A stretch of DNA of 64,000 bases from contig NC_133971.1 in NCBI RefSeq assembly GCF_031877795.1, positions 49,963,642 to 50,027,641 of the forward strand. Reading direction: 5' to 3'. Positions 12,601 through 25,189 of the stretch are shown here, piece by piece. The stretch comes from Strix aluco (lineage: Eukaryota; Chordata; Aves; Strigiformes; Strigidae). Position numbers and translations under genes: made by a program. Positions within the stretch are counted from its first letter, which is position 1; each line of letters begins with the position of its first letter. A model generated the notes under the pieces. It ran no database searches. It was given only the letters and a program-made list of their open reading frames with translations, and was not told where the DNA came from.

Positions 12601-14376
12601 GAGGGAAGTCCTCCCCTTTGGGTAGTTGAGCACAATTAGCTCAAATCTCTGATTTCCTCTTGTGGAAGAGATTACTGGTAGGCCCCACTGCTCAGCAGAG
12701 CTCAGCAGTGTTAGGCAGTGCAGGCAGAGAGACTCCTGTAAAGGGTGCATCCACAGGCATCTCCCCATATGCAATCATCCCTCCACCGGGCCTGGTCCTT
12801 CAAGCATCTTGCTAAGAACTGTGTACATTTGGGATCAACTCTGCTGCAGATTGAGCAGCACAAGGGCTTGAAACATTTCCTTTCCATTCAAGGGCACTAA
12901 CAAATTCACATGGCCAGTTGGTCACCAGCTGCACCTGGAAGAGCCACTCAGTGCCAAGCACCTTGATGAGGATGCTCCAAAACTCTTCTCAACACTCTCC
13001 TCCCTGTACTGCCATGAGGGTCCCCTGCTTCCCCAGCTAAACACCATACAGCTTTGACCGTGCTGTGGGATGGTTCCTGCCCCCTGCATGGTCACCACCA
13101 CCTTCTGCCAGCTCAGAGGGTAGAGGGTCCTCTCAGCACCTTCCTCCACCCCACCAGTCCTGTCCTTGTCCCTGACCTGGGCACTGCATCATCTGCAAAG
13201 CCACCCTCCATCCTTTCAGCTGGAAAGCACTGGACACAGAGTTGTCATCTCACCCCATCCTCCCAACCCCAATCATTACACTCACAGATAGCTAACGCCC
13301 ATATATTTGTTTCCAAAAACCAACTTTGGAAGCACAGTCCTGACAACATGTCCCTCAGCAGCAGCAATGCACCTGCCTTCCCTTTGCTGCCTGCCTGTTT
13401 ATGTACCCTCCATCTTCACAAAATACAGAACTGTGACTGCGCCACTGATGTCTGTCAAGATTATGTGATTACACTAACCACCTTAATATGTATTTCTTTA
13501 CATAACAGCTAAGCAGACACTTCACACCCCAGCAAGCATTCAGCAGAGACCAGGATCTTAACATCAATGCAGATTAAACCCAGAGCACCACAGAAAAACA
13601 TCTTGTAATTGGTGCAACTCAACCACTTTCAATAGAAATTATCTCTGGCCTGTAAAACACAGAGAAGCTGTGAAATGGATTAGCTTAAGACAAGGGAGGA
13701 GAGGCACAAAAAGAGAGAGGAACAAACACTAGCACAGACTAAACTAGGCAGGAGAGCTGAGACAGAGTACAGATGTGTTTTCAAGGGCACTGAGCATGTT
13801 CTGGCAGTAGTCCTTGCCTCTTCCGACAATAAGCTGTTATCTGCAGAGAAAAAAAACCACAACAAAGCAGGCATAAATGTGCAGCTCCTATTCAGTGCCA
13901 AAGCTGGTTATCAGCAATGAGGCCCCATGTCCCATGGAGTACTTGTAAATTTACGGTCGGCTTTACCTGATGTGCAGATAGGTTCATTGTGCGGTTATCT
14001 TGGTAAAGACTGCCAGTGGTTTGGGGGCTTTATGGTATTGACTAAGGCTATGAAAATAAAATAAAGGGCCTGAAACTGAAAATATTAACCCTTTACAAGC
14101 CAGAGGGACCACTTTGTGTTTCTGTAGAGGTTCTAGTGCAGAAGAAAAATTACACGATCCATGCACAGGGATTAATTTACATAACACAGCTAAAGGCCTG
14201 AGATTGGGATGTGGTGGAGACCTGGCTGCTTCCCACCCAGGACAGTGAGATGTATTAACACATGCCATTGGTAGCAGTTGTGCAACAAGTGGGATTGGCG
14301 CGTTGAACACCCAAAGCCTGCTGCAGAGATGGCTTCCCCACTGTCCGGGCATGGTGGTTCTTGCAGCTAAAAGCAC

Positions 14377-14411
14377 CAGAGGTATTAAATGAGAGACAGA
14401 GGTATTAAATG
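14377..14411. repeat. Short direct tandem duplication, period 20
   Basis: The 15-mer 'cagaggtattaaatg' occurs at 14377-14391 and again at 14397-14411, separated by 5 bases. A local slippage duplication. Confidence 0.75.
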
Positions 14412-16359
14412 CCACAGTATCCATCAGAAAGACCCAGGGCTTCAGAAGGGACCCATCACCTTCTCTGCATCTCCCCTCACACTGGAGCACAGAGGGAGCC
14501 AGCAGCAGGATGAAGCCCCGAACCCCCCATACAGCATGAGGACCAGGAAGTCCCCAAGTCCCTGAGCAGTCTCCCTTCTCCAGGGCTGCCTGGCCCTGGG
14601 CTGTGTCAGCTGCTCCTACTACTTCCACCTTGTAGTACCAGGGAGATGCTAAAATACCATCGGGGCGAATTCATGGAAGGGATGACATGCGGACAGAGAC
14701 ACCCCAGCACTATCTTCAAAATTAAAAATTGAGTTTACTTAGCTTTGGAAGGAGTGTTTGCATACAATATAGTAGCGGAGAAAACACTGAAATACATTCT
14801 TCCAAGAAGGAAACCCCAGGCTATTGACAGCTTCTGGAAAATTAAAACAGTCACAGAGGTTTTTCCCTCACAGAGTATTAATTTGAATTAAATACATAGA
14901 ACACATCCTAATAAAAGATATATATTAAAATACAGTGGAGAACATCACACAGTGTGGACATCTGTAAATGGTGTGATCTCACTGACCTTCTCAGGAAAAG
15001 ATGTACCAAAGTCGAGGGAGGGTTGTAAAAACAGGCTCTTTGTAGAAACACTCATCTCCATATTCTTTCCTAGGAAAGTAAGTACAATTTCAAAAAGGAA
15101 AGCATAAAGAAGTCTACCATCAGTTATTAAACAAGCTGTCTTTAATGTCCAGATTTGCATTTCATTTCAGTATTTTCATAGTACTACCTGCAGAACTACT
15201 TTGATAATACAAGTTTGTGTTAGAGGAATGACAGATCTCTGAAAATGCTTCCCTGAGAAGCATCTGGACACTGGCAAATAAAGGTATAACAAAAAGGGAG
15301 AAGAATCAGTGATTTTCCTATTGATCTGAAGTTACTGATCTGCCACAAGGGGCTACAACTTTTGCAGGTGCCCAAAGTCATATACGGCATGTGATATGGC
15401 AGCTCTACCTTTGTAAGAATCTGGATACTTAATCAGTCAGGAAAATGTTATCCACCAGCCACGGGAAACTAATGTAAAATTTCTATGGAGTCCTCCATGC
15501 TATATATATATAAAAAAACCCCAGCTACGAAACAAAATAAAAATGCCTAGAAGAAGAAACTGAAAAAGTGGGTGAAGTGGAAGAATGACATCTGCAGAAC
15601 TTCAAAGCGATGTACCGGGAAGGCAGGGTGAGAGATGTGCTTTAGCCTTCTGCTTAGTGAAACTTGTTGGAGAATAATTGTTGGGACAATGGGGAGGGGG
15701 CATCCACAGCTCTGTGCCTTCATGGGGGATCTGCAGCAACTCTGACCCACACCAAGCCTTCCAGTCATTGGACAGGGAATAAACAGTTCCAACTCTTGCC
15801 AGGAATATCTGGTGCAGCGATCTCTTTGACAACCATTTCCAAGAAAGCAAAAGCCTGTCAGTCCTGTCGGTCCAATGAAAGGTTTACCTCATTTACAGAC
15901 TTATTCTGCTCTGAGGAACAAAAACACCATGCATAAAGGCTGACTTGCTAAACCAATCATTATCAGTGGTGCAGTCTGCAATAAATGCAGACAAGTGGAG
16001 TCTAACCACTCCTGACTTGGGCAAGTAAGCCATTTTTCTCTTTTTTCTTCAAATTTCCCAAGGAGGGACATTTACCATCAGGCCCCAGCTCCCTGTGAGG
16101 CAGTCTGCAGGGAAGGGGAGCAGCAGCGGCTGCCGGGCATTGACAGAGTCAGTGCAGATCCCCAGGGATTACTTGCCAGCCTGTTTGCAGTTTGATCCCA
16201 CTTAGCACAAGCAAATATCAAAATATTTTGTTTCTAAACAGACGACTGAAGTCTGTTATGCAAATCATTCTTATCCTAATGCACAGGCAAATGACTGAAT
16301 TAGAGCAATAGGATTAGATGCTAATTTGTCAATATGATAGTTCAATTTAGAATATATTT

Positions 16360-16377
16360 AAAAAAAAAAAAAAAAAA
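16360..16377. repeat. A18 homopolymer
   Basis: Eighteen consecutive A residues. No retrocopied sequence is recognisable immediately upstream, so it is listed as a plain homopolymer. Confidence 0.9.
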
Positions 16378-16500
16378 GCTGACAGTGGAGTTTCTGGTCT
16401 ACCAGTCAAACATTTAAAGGGATGACGTCTTCTCTTTCTGGAGAAAATTCCCCTAGAGGAGGGTAATGGACTAATAAAGGCAATTAAGGGTAAAGGCATC

Positions 16501-16860
16501 AGGGGCTTCCCTCCAAATCACAGCAAGAAAGTCACCGAGCCCTCTTCTTCCCTGAGCCCATGTTGCCTGCAGTGTGAGGGAGGGGCCACACTCAGGCCCT
16601 CCCTCCCGTCTGGGACCCATTTGCCCCCAGCTGGGGAGAGTTGTCGCCTCCCCCACGCCCGTCTGTCTCGCAAGTTGTTGCCCAGCCCCAGGCACCGCGC
16701 TGTACCAGAGGAGAGCCAGTGCGGGGTTTACCTCCACCGCCATGTAGAGGGCATCTACAGTGTCTGTGCCAAGGCCACAGTCTTGAGTTTTTACCGAGGA
16801 GCCCCCTCTCCCTCTTCCAGCCCGACAAAGGAAACAGCAACATTTTCTCGTGGTGTTACA
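16501..16860. other. CpG-dense, GC-rich pocket
   Basis: I count 13 CpG dinucleotides in 360 bases, in a window where most stretches of this length have none to three. Both strands have long open frames here (157 codons minus, 130 codons plus) because GC-rich DNA has few stops. A donor-like 'gag|gtaaac' on the minus strand sits at 16730-16731 and an acceptor-like pyrimidine run ends 'cttccag' on the plus strand at about 16820. It could be a small promoter/CpG island of a non-coding transcript, an enhancer, or an old exon. No protein family is recognised. Confidence 0.4.
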
Positions 16861-18299
16861 ATCCCAGCACCATAAAACCCATGTTTCTTTCCCCCCATCT
16901 TGCCATGCAGTCCTTTCCCTTTCTATTGTCTGTCTGCAGAGCAAGCCCAGCCTGCTGTTTCACCTTCAGCAAAGAAAGATCAGTGGAAGTGCCTGATTGC
17001 TTAAAGTGCAGTACAAGGAGCACTAGGCTCTGATATAGCAATTTCTGTCTGAGACAATTTAGCTTTTGATCTCTAGATGCAGTTAATTGCTAGCTATGCA
17101 GACATTTGTGGGGGAGAAAACAATCACAAGCCATTTTAGAAGCGAGATTCTTGATGCTTAATCTTGCACCTGTCCTAAGAACTGAAATGGGCTTTTCTTA
17201 GTCTGGGTCATGCTGCACAGAACTGCAGATCAACCAAAGGCAAAACATTTCAAATGTCAAATAGATGCAAATCCGCTGCTCTCTCTCATGATAAAAAGAG
17301 AAAGTCACCAGGATAAAAACAATAAGCTGTTACAACTCATTAACAGCATTCTTCATGTCTCAAAAATAAGGCAATAAATCATATACAGAATAATTGGAAA
17401 AAGCAGCTACATTCATTGTTCATTTTGGTCTTCTTTGTCTTCATGTGGTAATACAAGGACAGCAGAGCGAAGTCTCGCTTCTCCAGGGAGAAAAGCAATG
17501 CTATTTTTAGATGGGGAAGGGAGGAAGATAAGACACGACACCCTGGAGTGCACCTCATTCAGGTTCAAGTCCCAGCATGTAAAACAAGTGCCAGCAAAAA
17601 AACCCCCTCTGTCTAGGAGTTGGTTAGGTATGTCTCATGCTCCCTCAACCATAGCTGCCCTGCTACAGGCATAAGATGTGACAAATATCCTGCTACCCAC
17701 CACCAATTTGCTTCTATTCTCCTGGGTGTAATAATGACACATCTCAAACCCCTGAAGCCTGGTATTTTAGGATTGCCTTAAGAAATGTCATTCCAAAGCT
17801 CTGTTTAGCCCACAAACCACAGCCAGCTGAGGCTGGCAGGGCCAGCTTTGGAGGGGTATATGAAACAGGGCAAGCACCTCTCCCTTGCTGTCATGCTGCC
17901 CCCAGTTTAGGACCTGACTGTGCTGGAGGGTATAGCCACGCTGCCTGGTTTGATTTGCCCTGTGCAGTCATCCTCCTTTGGTTTAATTACCCCTCCCTGC
18001 ACTCACTGGTATTCTGGCATTCCCAGTGCACAAGAGCAACAGTGCCATTCTGCACTGCGTGAAAAAAACACTTCCCTGTCTCTGCTTCAAATCTGATACC
18101 CAGCTTGCCCACTGAGCAGTACTTGGATGCTTTTAGCAAACTCTCAGCAATGACTCAAGCTGTCTTTCATTTTTTCCTGAGCTAAGAGATCATAATTTTG
18201 TATATGTAGTCACTTTTCCCCTGACAGCCCCAACACAGAATTCATTTTAGTGCAATGAGCTATTTCAGCATCTTTTTAGAGTCAGCACTAGATTTGGTT
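16861..18299. other. Gene-free stretch, possible conserved non-coding block
   Basis: No gene is supported. The part at 17040-17440 is rich in developmental-factor-like sites: 'cagttaattgctagc' near 17080, an ATGCAAAT octamer match near 17265-17272 and 'aaaacaataag' near 17315. This resembles vertebrate enhancer cores, but it is only suggestive. Confidence 0.4.
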
Positions 18300-19165
18300 A
18301 TCCTGAATAACATTTCATCGGCTGTAAATGTCACTATTTGCTTGTACCACCTTCTTCAGGCCACTTAGGAAGATGCTGAACATCAGGCCCAGGACTGCTA
18401 TCTGTAGGACCTCCTCCTGATGTACAAGGTGACCATTTCTTCCAACCCTCTCTTTTCTGGGATTTAGTCCACATGTAACCTCTTCTGAGTTAGCACTGAG
18501 GGTAATCTCTCCTGTTCCATAATAAATGTCATTTGTTAGGATCCCTTTTTTCTTCCCTAAGGCTGTGTTGAAAGCTACATAGCCCAGCCAAGCACAATCT
18601 GTGTGCTCATAAAATCCTTCCAAGAATTCTTGTGGCTGTCAGGCCTGATCTTCCTCTCAACACCAATGTTTCTTCTCAAACCTTCAGTCAAACCTGTGAC
18701 CATTACAAAACAAATGAGAGCCTTGACTGACCTCTAGCTCCCAGGATCACTTCTGCAGCCCCATTCAAAGCCTGGCATTGCATTTCCACTTCCATCCCTC
18801 TACACCCAGAGCTGACTGTAGCACCAGATTACACACAGTAATTCAGAAATTTCTTATTTGTGGTGTGTGTTTTTTCAGGACTCCTGGGTAAACACCATCT
18901 GGTGCTGAGAATTTGTTAATGTTTAGTTTATCAATTTGTTCTAACATGCCTTTTCCCAACACCTTCATTTGAGGTGGTTCCTCAGACTCCCTCCCCAGTC
19001 ACGGTGTCTTCATCATAGTGAATGCCAACGCAAAGAATTTGCTCAGGTTTTCTGCAATGCCCTTGCTGTTCGCCAACAGATCTTTTCACATGGGATCATT
19101 TACTGGCTCCACCAGATCCTGATAATCTCTATGGACTATGGACTGGTGTTGTACAGCCAAACTGA
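18300..19165 (-). mobile_element. Ancient CR1 LINE internal fragment (RT region)
   Basis: A heavily decayed CR1 copy on the minus strand. Near 18350-18410, 'aagatgctgaacatcaggcc' and 'caggactgctatctgtagga' match the reverse-transcriptase segment usually reading 'aacaggac..gacccctggggga'. At 18880-18950 the minus strand translates approximately as 'QIDKLNINKFSAPDGVYPG', the conserved N-terminal RT block of CR1 ORF2 (consensus near 'SPGPDGIHPRVL'). Continuing to 19165, 'aaagaatttgctcaggttt' and 'ttactggctccaccag' match the region just 5' of RT. The copy therefore spans most of the RT domain, unlike the younger 3'-end fragments. Frames are broken and nothing is expressed. Confidence 0.66.
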
Positions 19166-21712
19166 TCCTGCTAATATTTATATATCAAGATAGATTTTAA
19201 ATGCACTTATACTTCAAGTACATGCTGCTAAGTTTACTATGAAAATTTCAGATGGAAAACACCAAATGTGATCTTGGTACACATCCAAACACAAATGTGA
19301 ATTCTTTTGAGTATTTCCCAAACAGGAGCAATTTTTATCTTAGGGATCTACCAAAACTAACTGATAACCAGCCCACAAGCACACTGTGTAGCTGCCAGTC
19401 ACTTCAAATGTTTGCTATTGACAGAGATGAATGGAGCCTGGAACAGCACCTTTCTTTGTGTTAAATGTTCCATTCAATCCCTGAAAGTATGCAACAGGAG
19501 AAAGAGAAACCAAATACAAGATGACCCTTGCCTAGCCAGGCATAGTGCTTTTGAAGCCCCTGTTTATGTGAAGAGGTGTTAAGAAGATTTATGTGAAGTT
19601 GCTCATGAAAATTCATAACGAGTGTTTCAGTAGTGGAAGGTAAAATATTTATTAAAAACAGTGGATTGAAGAGAAAAGCTCATCCCTATGATCAGTTTGT
19701 CATACATAAAATAAGCAATAAAGGTGACTGCCTAACATTTACTTACAATCCCAACTTAAGCCCTTAGAAAAAGAGAACCTGGAGATAAGGGACAGCAGCT
19801 TCTAGAGCACTGAAATAGAAGAAAGCAGCTTCAGTGCAAATGAGAGGGAGATGAGGAGAATGATTTATAAGTGCAATGATTAATCTTTCACTTTATGTGG
19901 GAACAGACTTGGGCATTTGATTAAATATCCAAGGTAGGAGAACAACATGTAATAACGTAAAATCTTGTTTTGCAACTGCTTTCAAGCTTTCACTCTTTCT
20001 TCCGTGAAAGTGATTTGAATTTCAGATTATTGAGGTTTTGATTTTGGTTTTTTTTCCTAAATTAAAGCTGACATCTTTGGAATAAATTTAAGTGTACAGG
20101 TGTGGAAAGGACAGGAAGAGTTTTATTCACTAACTAGTGTAGTTCCTCTGTCTTCTCTTCCTCTTCTTGTGGTCCAAGAGGTACAGAAAGCAATCATAAT
20201 GATGAGGAACATGCTCTTGGTCCTGGGGCAAAAGACTGTAGCAGGCAAATTAATTGGGATGCTGTTTAGATGTGTATTCATCAGCACTGGGCATGATGAC
20301 ACATAAGGAACATTATTCACATAGACGTGGTTAGTATAATAAACTGGCAACCCATGTCTGGGAACGTAAAGTAACCCTTGCAACTTCATCTGTCAGACTT
20401 CACTGGTACTCTAGGCAAGGGGATGGGGGGAGGAACCCAGGAGAGCCTGAAATAGCATAGCTTCATGTGGGAAGATAATACCATCACACAGCTCTGAACA
20501 GTGGAGACAGATATTTAAAATTCTTTTTCATTAAAGAACATTTTTAGACGCTTAGCTATTGCCTTTCTCCTCTCTGTTTTCTGGGTATCATTTTAATGAA
20601 TATGTATATTCCTGAATATTTTATTTATATATGTTCACTCCTTCCTCATCAGAATTCTACCTTGTTACTAAGTGACGAGGCTGTGCTGTTGCTATGTTTT
20701 CTTCCTCAATAATCCTGCTCATTTGGTGCTGCCATTCTTCTCCCTGTACAAACAGGCCTCAGCCAACAACTGGGAGAAATAGCTGGCTTTGTTTCAATGT
20801 CCCAGATTTCACTTGTGTTGGTAATTGCATCAGCTATGCTGAGCTCACAGATGTGTGGCCCTCTGAGATTTCTTACTATTGCTATACCGCTAGCTGCAGC
20901 CTCTCAGACCTCCACCCTGCCAAAGGCAACCAAACTAAACCAAGGAACCGAGTGATCTGCCAGCTTTGGTAGGACAGTTCACCCAACCAGGAGGCTTCGC
21001 TCACAAGTACATCCATCTGCAGGCACACAGCCAGATTAAGACACACATCAGACCATGTTTGAATCCAGGCACCCCACCAGAGCCCACCTGAGGTCTCACA
21101 CCAACAAACAATTTAGACAAGCAAAGAGGTTATTCATTCAAAAATAACCCAATTACAGTTATCTATTGTGCTGGGAAAACAGGTTAGTGCATATTGATAG
21201 GGGTGTTTGCCCTGGGTGTGGTTGCAACAGGAGCTGTAGGCCTGTCCAGGTGGCATTCGCAGCTGCTCCCACCTCACTGCCCAGCATATGTCCAGTGAAA
21301 GAAAATGTTATCAATTCGTACCACCCAAGGGGCATGTCCAGCCCTTTGGTGCTCCAGGGATATTAGGCTTACAGAATGCAGTTAAGGCAAAAGTGGAGGG
21401 TACCAGTACAGCTGGAACCTCAGACTAGGGACCTAGTGCGCTGGGGTATTGTGAGCTGGCTCCACCAGGCTCATGATTTCCTCTCGCCTGCATCCCTTGC
21501 AGCGTGCTGACAGGACAAAGGAAGCCCCTGGCCCTGGGTGAGGGTCAGGGCTGCGTCTGCAGGGCGATGCTCCCCATGCGCCTGCTGCAGACCTGCCATC
21601 ATGGCAGTGGGAGGAGTGGAGCTGCTCTGCACAACACAGCCTTGCCCAGGACCCAGCCTGTCCTCTGGGGCTGCAGGGCTCTCTGCAAAGGAAGGAAAAC
21701 TACAGAGAAATG
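19166..21712. other. Gene-free intergenic stretch
   Basis: No gene, RNA gene or recognisable repeat. A T-rich run lies near 20050-20057. Open frames are short and without recognisable domains. Confidence 0.5.
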
Positions 21713-21900
21713 TGCATTTTAAGGCTAGAAGAGACTGTTCTTATCATCTAGTGTGATCCTCCAAATACCCTGGGAATAGCGCTTCACCTAGTAATTCCTG
21801 CTCCAGATTTATTTGGATGTTTTCAAACGATGTTGACCTTGATACTATCCTGAAATCTGTGTACAAGCTAAATATAGCTCCACATTTATAAAAGCTTACC
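21713..21900 (-). mobile_element. Ancient CR1-type 3' fragment
   Basis: 'ttttaaggctagaagagact' at about 21717 followed by 'tcatctagtgtgatcctcc' and 'cttcacctagtaattcctg' closely follows the reversed 3' end of an old amniote CR1 lineage (consensus near 'ttaaggccagaagggacca', 'tcatctagtctgacctcc', 'ttcacccagtgattcctg'). Beyond about 21850 the match fades. Minus orientation. Confidence 0.6.
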
Positions 21901-24101
21901 CTGTAGTATGAATCAATTTATTTTTTACTAATACATTCACAGTTCTTTCTCACATATCTCAAATTCTAATTAACAACAACCAATGGTTTAATTTAAAATA
22001 TAAGAAATATCCTGTGTTATGGAACCACAACTAGAGTAAAAAAAGGCTCAGAAAATAGGCCCACTCGTTTGCTCTCCAGCTGCAATTTCAAAAGCAGATG
22101 ATCTGTGTTTTTACAATTGCTTTAAGAGCATAGCTTTGTCAGCCAGACTCCTGATCCAAGCCAATTTTTCCAGTTGATTTGCAGACCCCTTAAAATGGGT
22201 GTTCCTAATCCTGTTTTAAACACGGACACCACAGATACCATCCTGGTGGATACTTTTCGATCACAACATCCATTGCAGCTGCAAGAAGCATACTGAAGCA
22301 AGGCTTGTCTCCCTCGTCCCACAGCATAATCACAAGTTTTCAGACATAGTAAACTGGTTTGTATCCTAGCCCAATAGTCAGTTCACTAAAACACCAGACC
22401 TCATATTCCTAAACTCTCTTGCATTCCTGTTATCTTTCCATCTCTCATAAAGGCTGGTTTGTTGCTATTTCTCTGCCCTATCCCACTCTGCAGTTCCCTC
22501 ACCAAGAACCACCATGCAGGAGCTTTCAGGCCCTAATTGCTCTAGTTTAGTGTGGATAGCAATTAATTTTAGTAGGAAAAACAGTGAGCCAAAATTCACT
22601 GATGCAGACGTAGAGGTTTCCAGTGTGGAAACAATGAACTCGCCTTGTTCTCTCTGAAGTCAGATTCCTGGCATGTTTAATTTAAAATGAATATATCTCC
22701 TGCTGAGTGGATAGTCGGCTTGAAATTTGGACTGAAGTGGTGTCAAGCTGCTCAATAGTAATAAGTGGCACATTTGCCTCAGCTTCCTTTCAAAAGGTAT
22801 TTATTTTTGGTCTGAGAACTCTGAAGCTAATTTGGCTGCTAGTCCAATGAGATCTCACGCACGTAAAGATTTTTTGTTTGAAAAACATGTTGAATCTAGA
22901 TATTTATGAATGAAGCAGCAATGGAGCATAGTCAGTATAGTACTTTAAATAGCTCAGCCTTTTGCTTTTCTTTCAAGATGAAGAATGCTTCAGTTTTTGG
23001 TAGTTCTCTCAAACACACCCTGTACTTTATTTCTTCACTAAGACATAACACATTGAGTTCATTGTTTTTGAGAAGAGTACCAATTATTGTCCAGGATAAA
23101 GCAACAATTTTAGCAAAGATGAAAAAGCCTAATGAGCTATTTCTCAGCTTCAATCTTGGCAATATAGATATGACCTGTTTATCTCATATTCGCCAGGCTT
23201 TCCCACCAGGCTCATTATCGAGGTGTAATAGCACCTATCAAGAATAATAAGAGCAAATATATAGAGTGGTCAATTCAGATGTAATATTCAGCCCTATAGA
23301 GATGACTCAAATAAACTGCCAGGAAAATTACAATTAAGTTTTGTCAGAAGCCTTTGCATGTAATAGTTAATTGAAAGAATCACTTACTAAACCTTAGCAT
23401 CTTTAACAATGTCAAAAAGACAGTTAAAATTACCTAATGGTATGAATTAGGCCTAATAAAATACACAATCAAGACCAATACCAAAAACCAATACCAATAA
23501 CTAATTCCAGGGACTGGCTTATTTTTTGTGTGCTTTAAAACCATTTTGCTTCTTTACCAGGGGGAAAAAGAAAAAAAATGTTTTACAATTTGTTGCTGAA
23601 AAGGAGTTGGAGCTGTCTGCCTCTTTTCAGGAAAGCCACACTGCCAGATTAGGACACAAAACATATTTTTAAGGAGTTTTAATCTTTTTTTCCTGAGGAA
23701 TAGTAAAAACACCTATAAAAATAGAATTACTTTCCAAGAGGCAGCACTTCGAGCTACACATGCAGGAAAAGCAGAATGCCTTTTTTTTCAGTTATCATTA
23801 CCAGTAGCCCTGCCCAATCCTGCTTTGCAGCCTAATTTGGAAATTTTTCAAAGGGCACCAAGCCTGTGATTTCCTTTTTCCTGGGGCATCTCACGGCACT
23901 ATGGAAATAATGGTATGTTTGTGCCAGCCCCCCCAGATTATGCCAGCTTTTGCAGAATAGATGTTAGCAGGGGAAATGAGAGCCGAGTTGTGAGAGAGGG
24001 TAAGGAGCCCATATTGCTGCTGCCCAGGCTGGGTTCTGGTCCCTGAGGACTGAGCTAGGTGCTGCTGGTCAATGTCAGTGGGTCAGAGGACAGCCAGAGC
24101 T

Positions 24102-24118
24102 AACGCCATGCTGGCGTT
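24102..24118. repeat. Perfect short inverted repeat with 3-base loop
   Basis: 'aacgcca', 'tgc', 'tggcgtt': two 7-base arms around a 3-base loop, each containing a CpG. Probably chance, possibly a dyad binding site. Confidence 0.5.
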
Positions 24119-25119
24119 GCATCTCCACGTCCACCTGTACGTCATGAGCCCTTTGGAGGCACTGCTCACCCATCTCTTCTGACCCTTTTGAGCCATATTC
24201 AGATGTGGCCATCTAGGAGAAAGAGCTCCCTAACACCAGTGCAACTCTTCCTGAATTGCACTGAGGTTTCTTCTAATTGGGCTGGTGCATAAGTGGTGTG
24301 CACACTCCTGCTGCACAGCGGGCAAGTGTGCGCTGCCAGGCCTCAGAGGGTGGTCAGCCTGGAAGGACACTCACCAGCAGCAAGGCACAGGGTAGGTGCA
24401 AACAGCCTGTGCTGGCTAGTTTTCGCCTGACAGGGCTAATGACTTTCTTGTATCCCCTAACTTCTATCTTGAGCAGTTTGATTCATCACGGGGGTTGCCT
24501 AAGGGAGAGGGACTGCTGCAAGGAGCTGAAGCATTACCAGAGCAGAGCAAAGTGAAGAGATGGCAGCAACTGGTGAGAAGAGCTGATTGCTTTAACAGAA
24601 CACACAGTGCAAAACATAGCAATAAAACATCCACCCTGTGCATCACAGAAGTTGCAGCAATACTTTTAACAGCAACCTATGCTCTTCAGTGGGTGCACTG
24701 TCCAGGTGGGACCTGTCAGTGTGGCCATAGAATTTAGACTAAGGGAATGAGTCCAGCTTTGTTTCAACTTGTGACTGAGGTCAATCACAGCTGCTCTGCC
24801 CAAAGACAGACCCCTTCCACTCTTTTGGGCTGCCCTGAATTCATAAGGATGGTCCTGAATTTTCCCTCTGAACAACTGAGATCTGCCATGCAAGCAAATT
24901 CATATTTGAGAAAAAGTATGCAAGGAAGATGCAAGGTCTTCTTCCAGATCAGGTTGGGTCATGAGGGGGAAGATGTTTGCAGTGTTCTGGTGACATCTGA
25001 CTTACAGCTTCAGGGAATGCTTATACCAGAGACAATGTCTGCCCAGCTCAGACCGCCCAGACATGCTTAGGGATTGAGCTCCAGTTTGGGAGGGTTAGCA
25101 AGTGGTGAATGGTCCTTAC

Positions 25120-25189
25120 CTAAAAACCACCAGAGACTAGCAGTCAGGTCCTTGGAAGTAATCTGCCTGTGTTTGGACAGCTGTTGCTC
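25120..25189 (-). other. Exon-like segment, unassigned (minus strand)
   Basis: Seventy bases bounded by a strong acceptor on the minus strand (pyrimidine run ending 'ttttctccccgcag') and a good donor ('tttag|gtaagg', GT at 25118-25119). Phase 0 is open throughout and reads 'EQQLSKHRQITSKDLTASLW' followed by 'WFL'; the other two phases contain stops. I recognise no family. Pseudo-exons of this quality are common in vertebrate introns and intergenic DNA, so this is a candidate only. Confidence 0.25.

Larger units (their letters stand above)
9657..16500. other. Gene-free intergenic stretch
   Basis: Nearly 7 kb without a supported gene. The longest open frame of the window (214 codons, 13984-14628, minus) lies here but shows no domain, low-complexity signature or clear splice context; I treat it as chance. 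A 20-base tandem duplication lies at 14377-14411 and an A tract at 16360-16377. The segment 16201-16345 has the AT-rich, homeodomain/POU-site style of a conserved non-coding element (octamer ATGCAAAT at 16258-16265), but conservation cannot be judged from one sequence. Confidence 0.5.

Noticed and set aside
13054-13512. 152-codon plus-strand open frame
   Set aside because: Proline- and serine-rich with no domain; the opposite strand is open as well.
13984-14628. Longest open frame in the window (214 codons, minus)
   Set aside because: No domain, signal or repeat pattern; composition is that of translated non-coding DNA rich in W, C and P; no homologue comes to mind. Kept only as chance.
16471-16944. 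157-codon minus-strand open frame, and 130-codon plus-strand frame over the same DNA
   Set aside because: Both arise from the GC-rich pocket where stops are rare; neither shows a recognised family.
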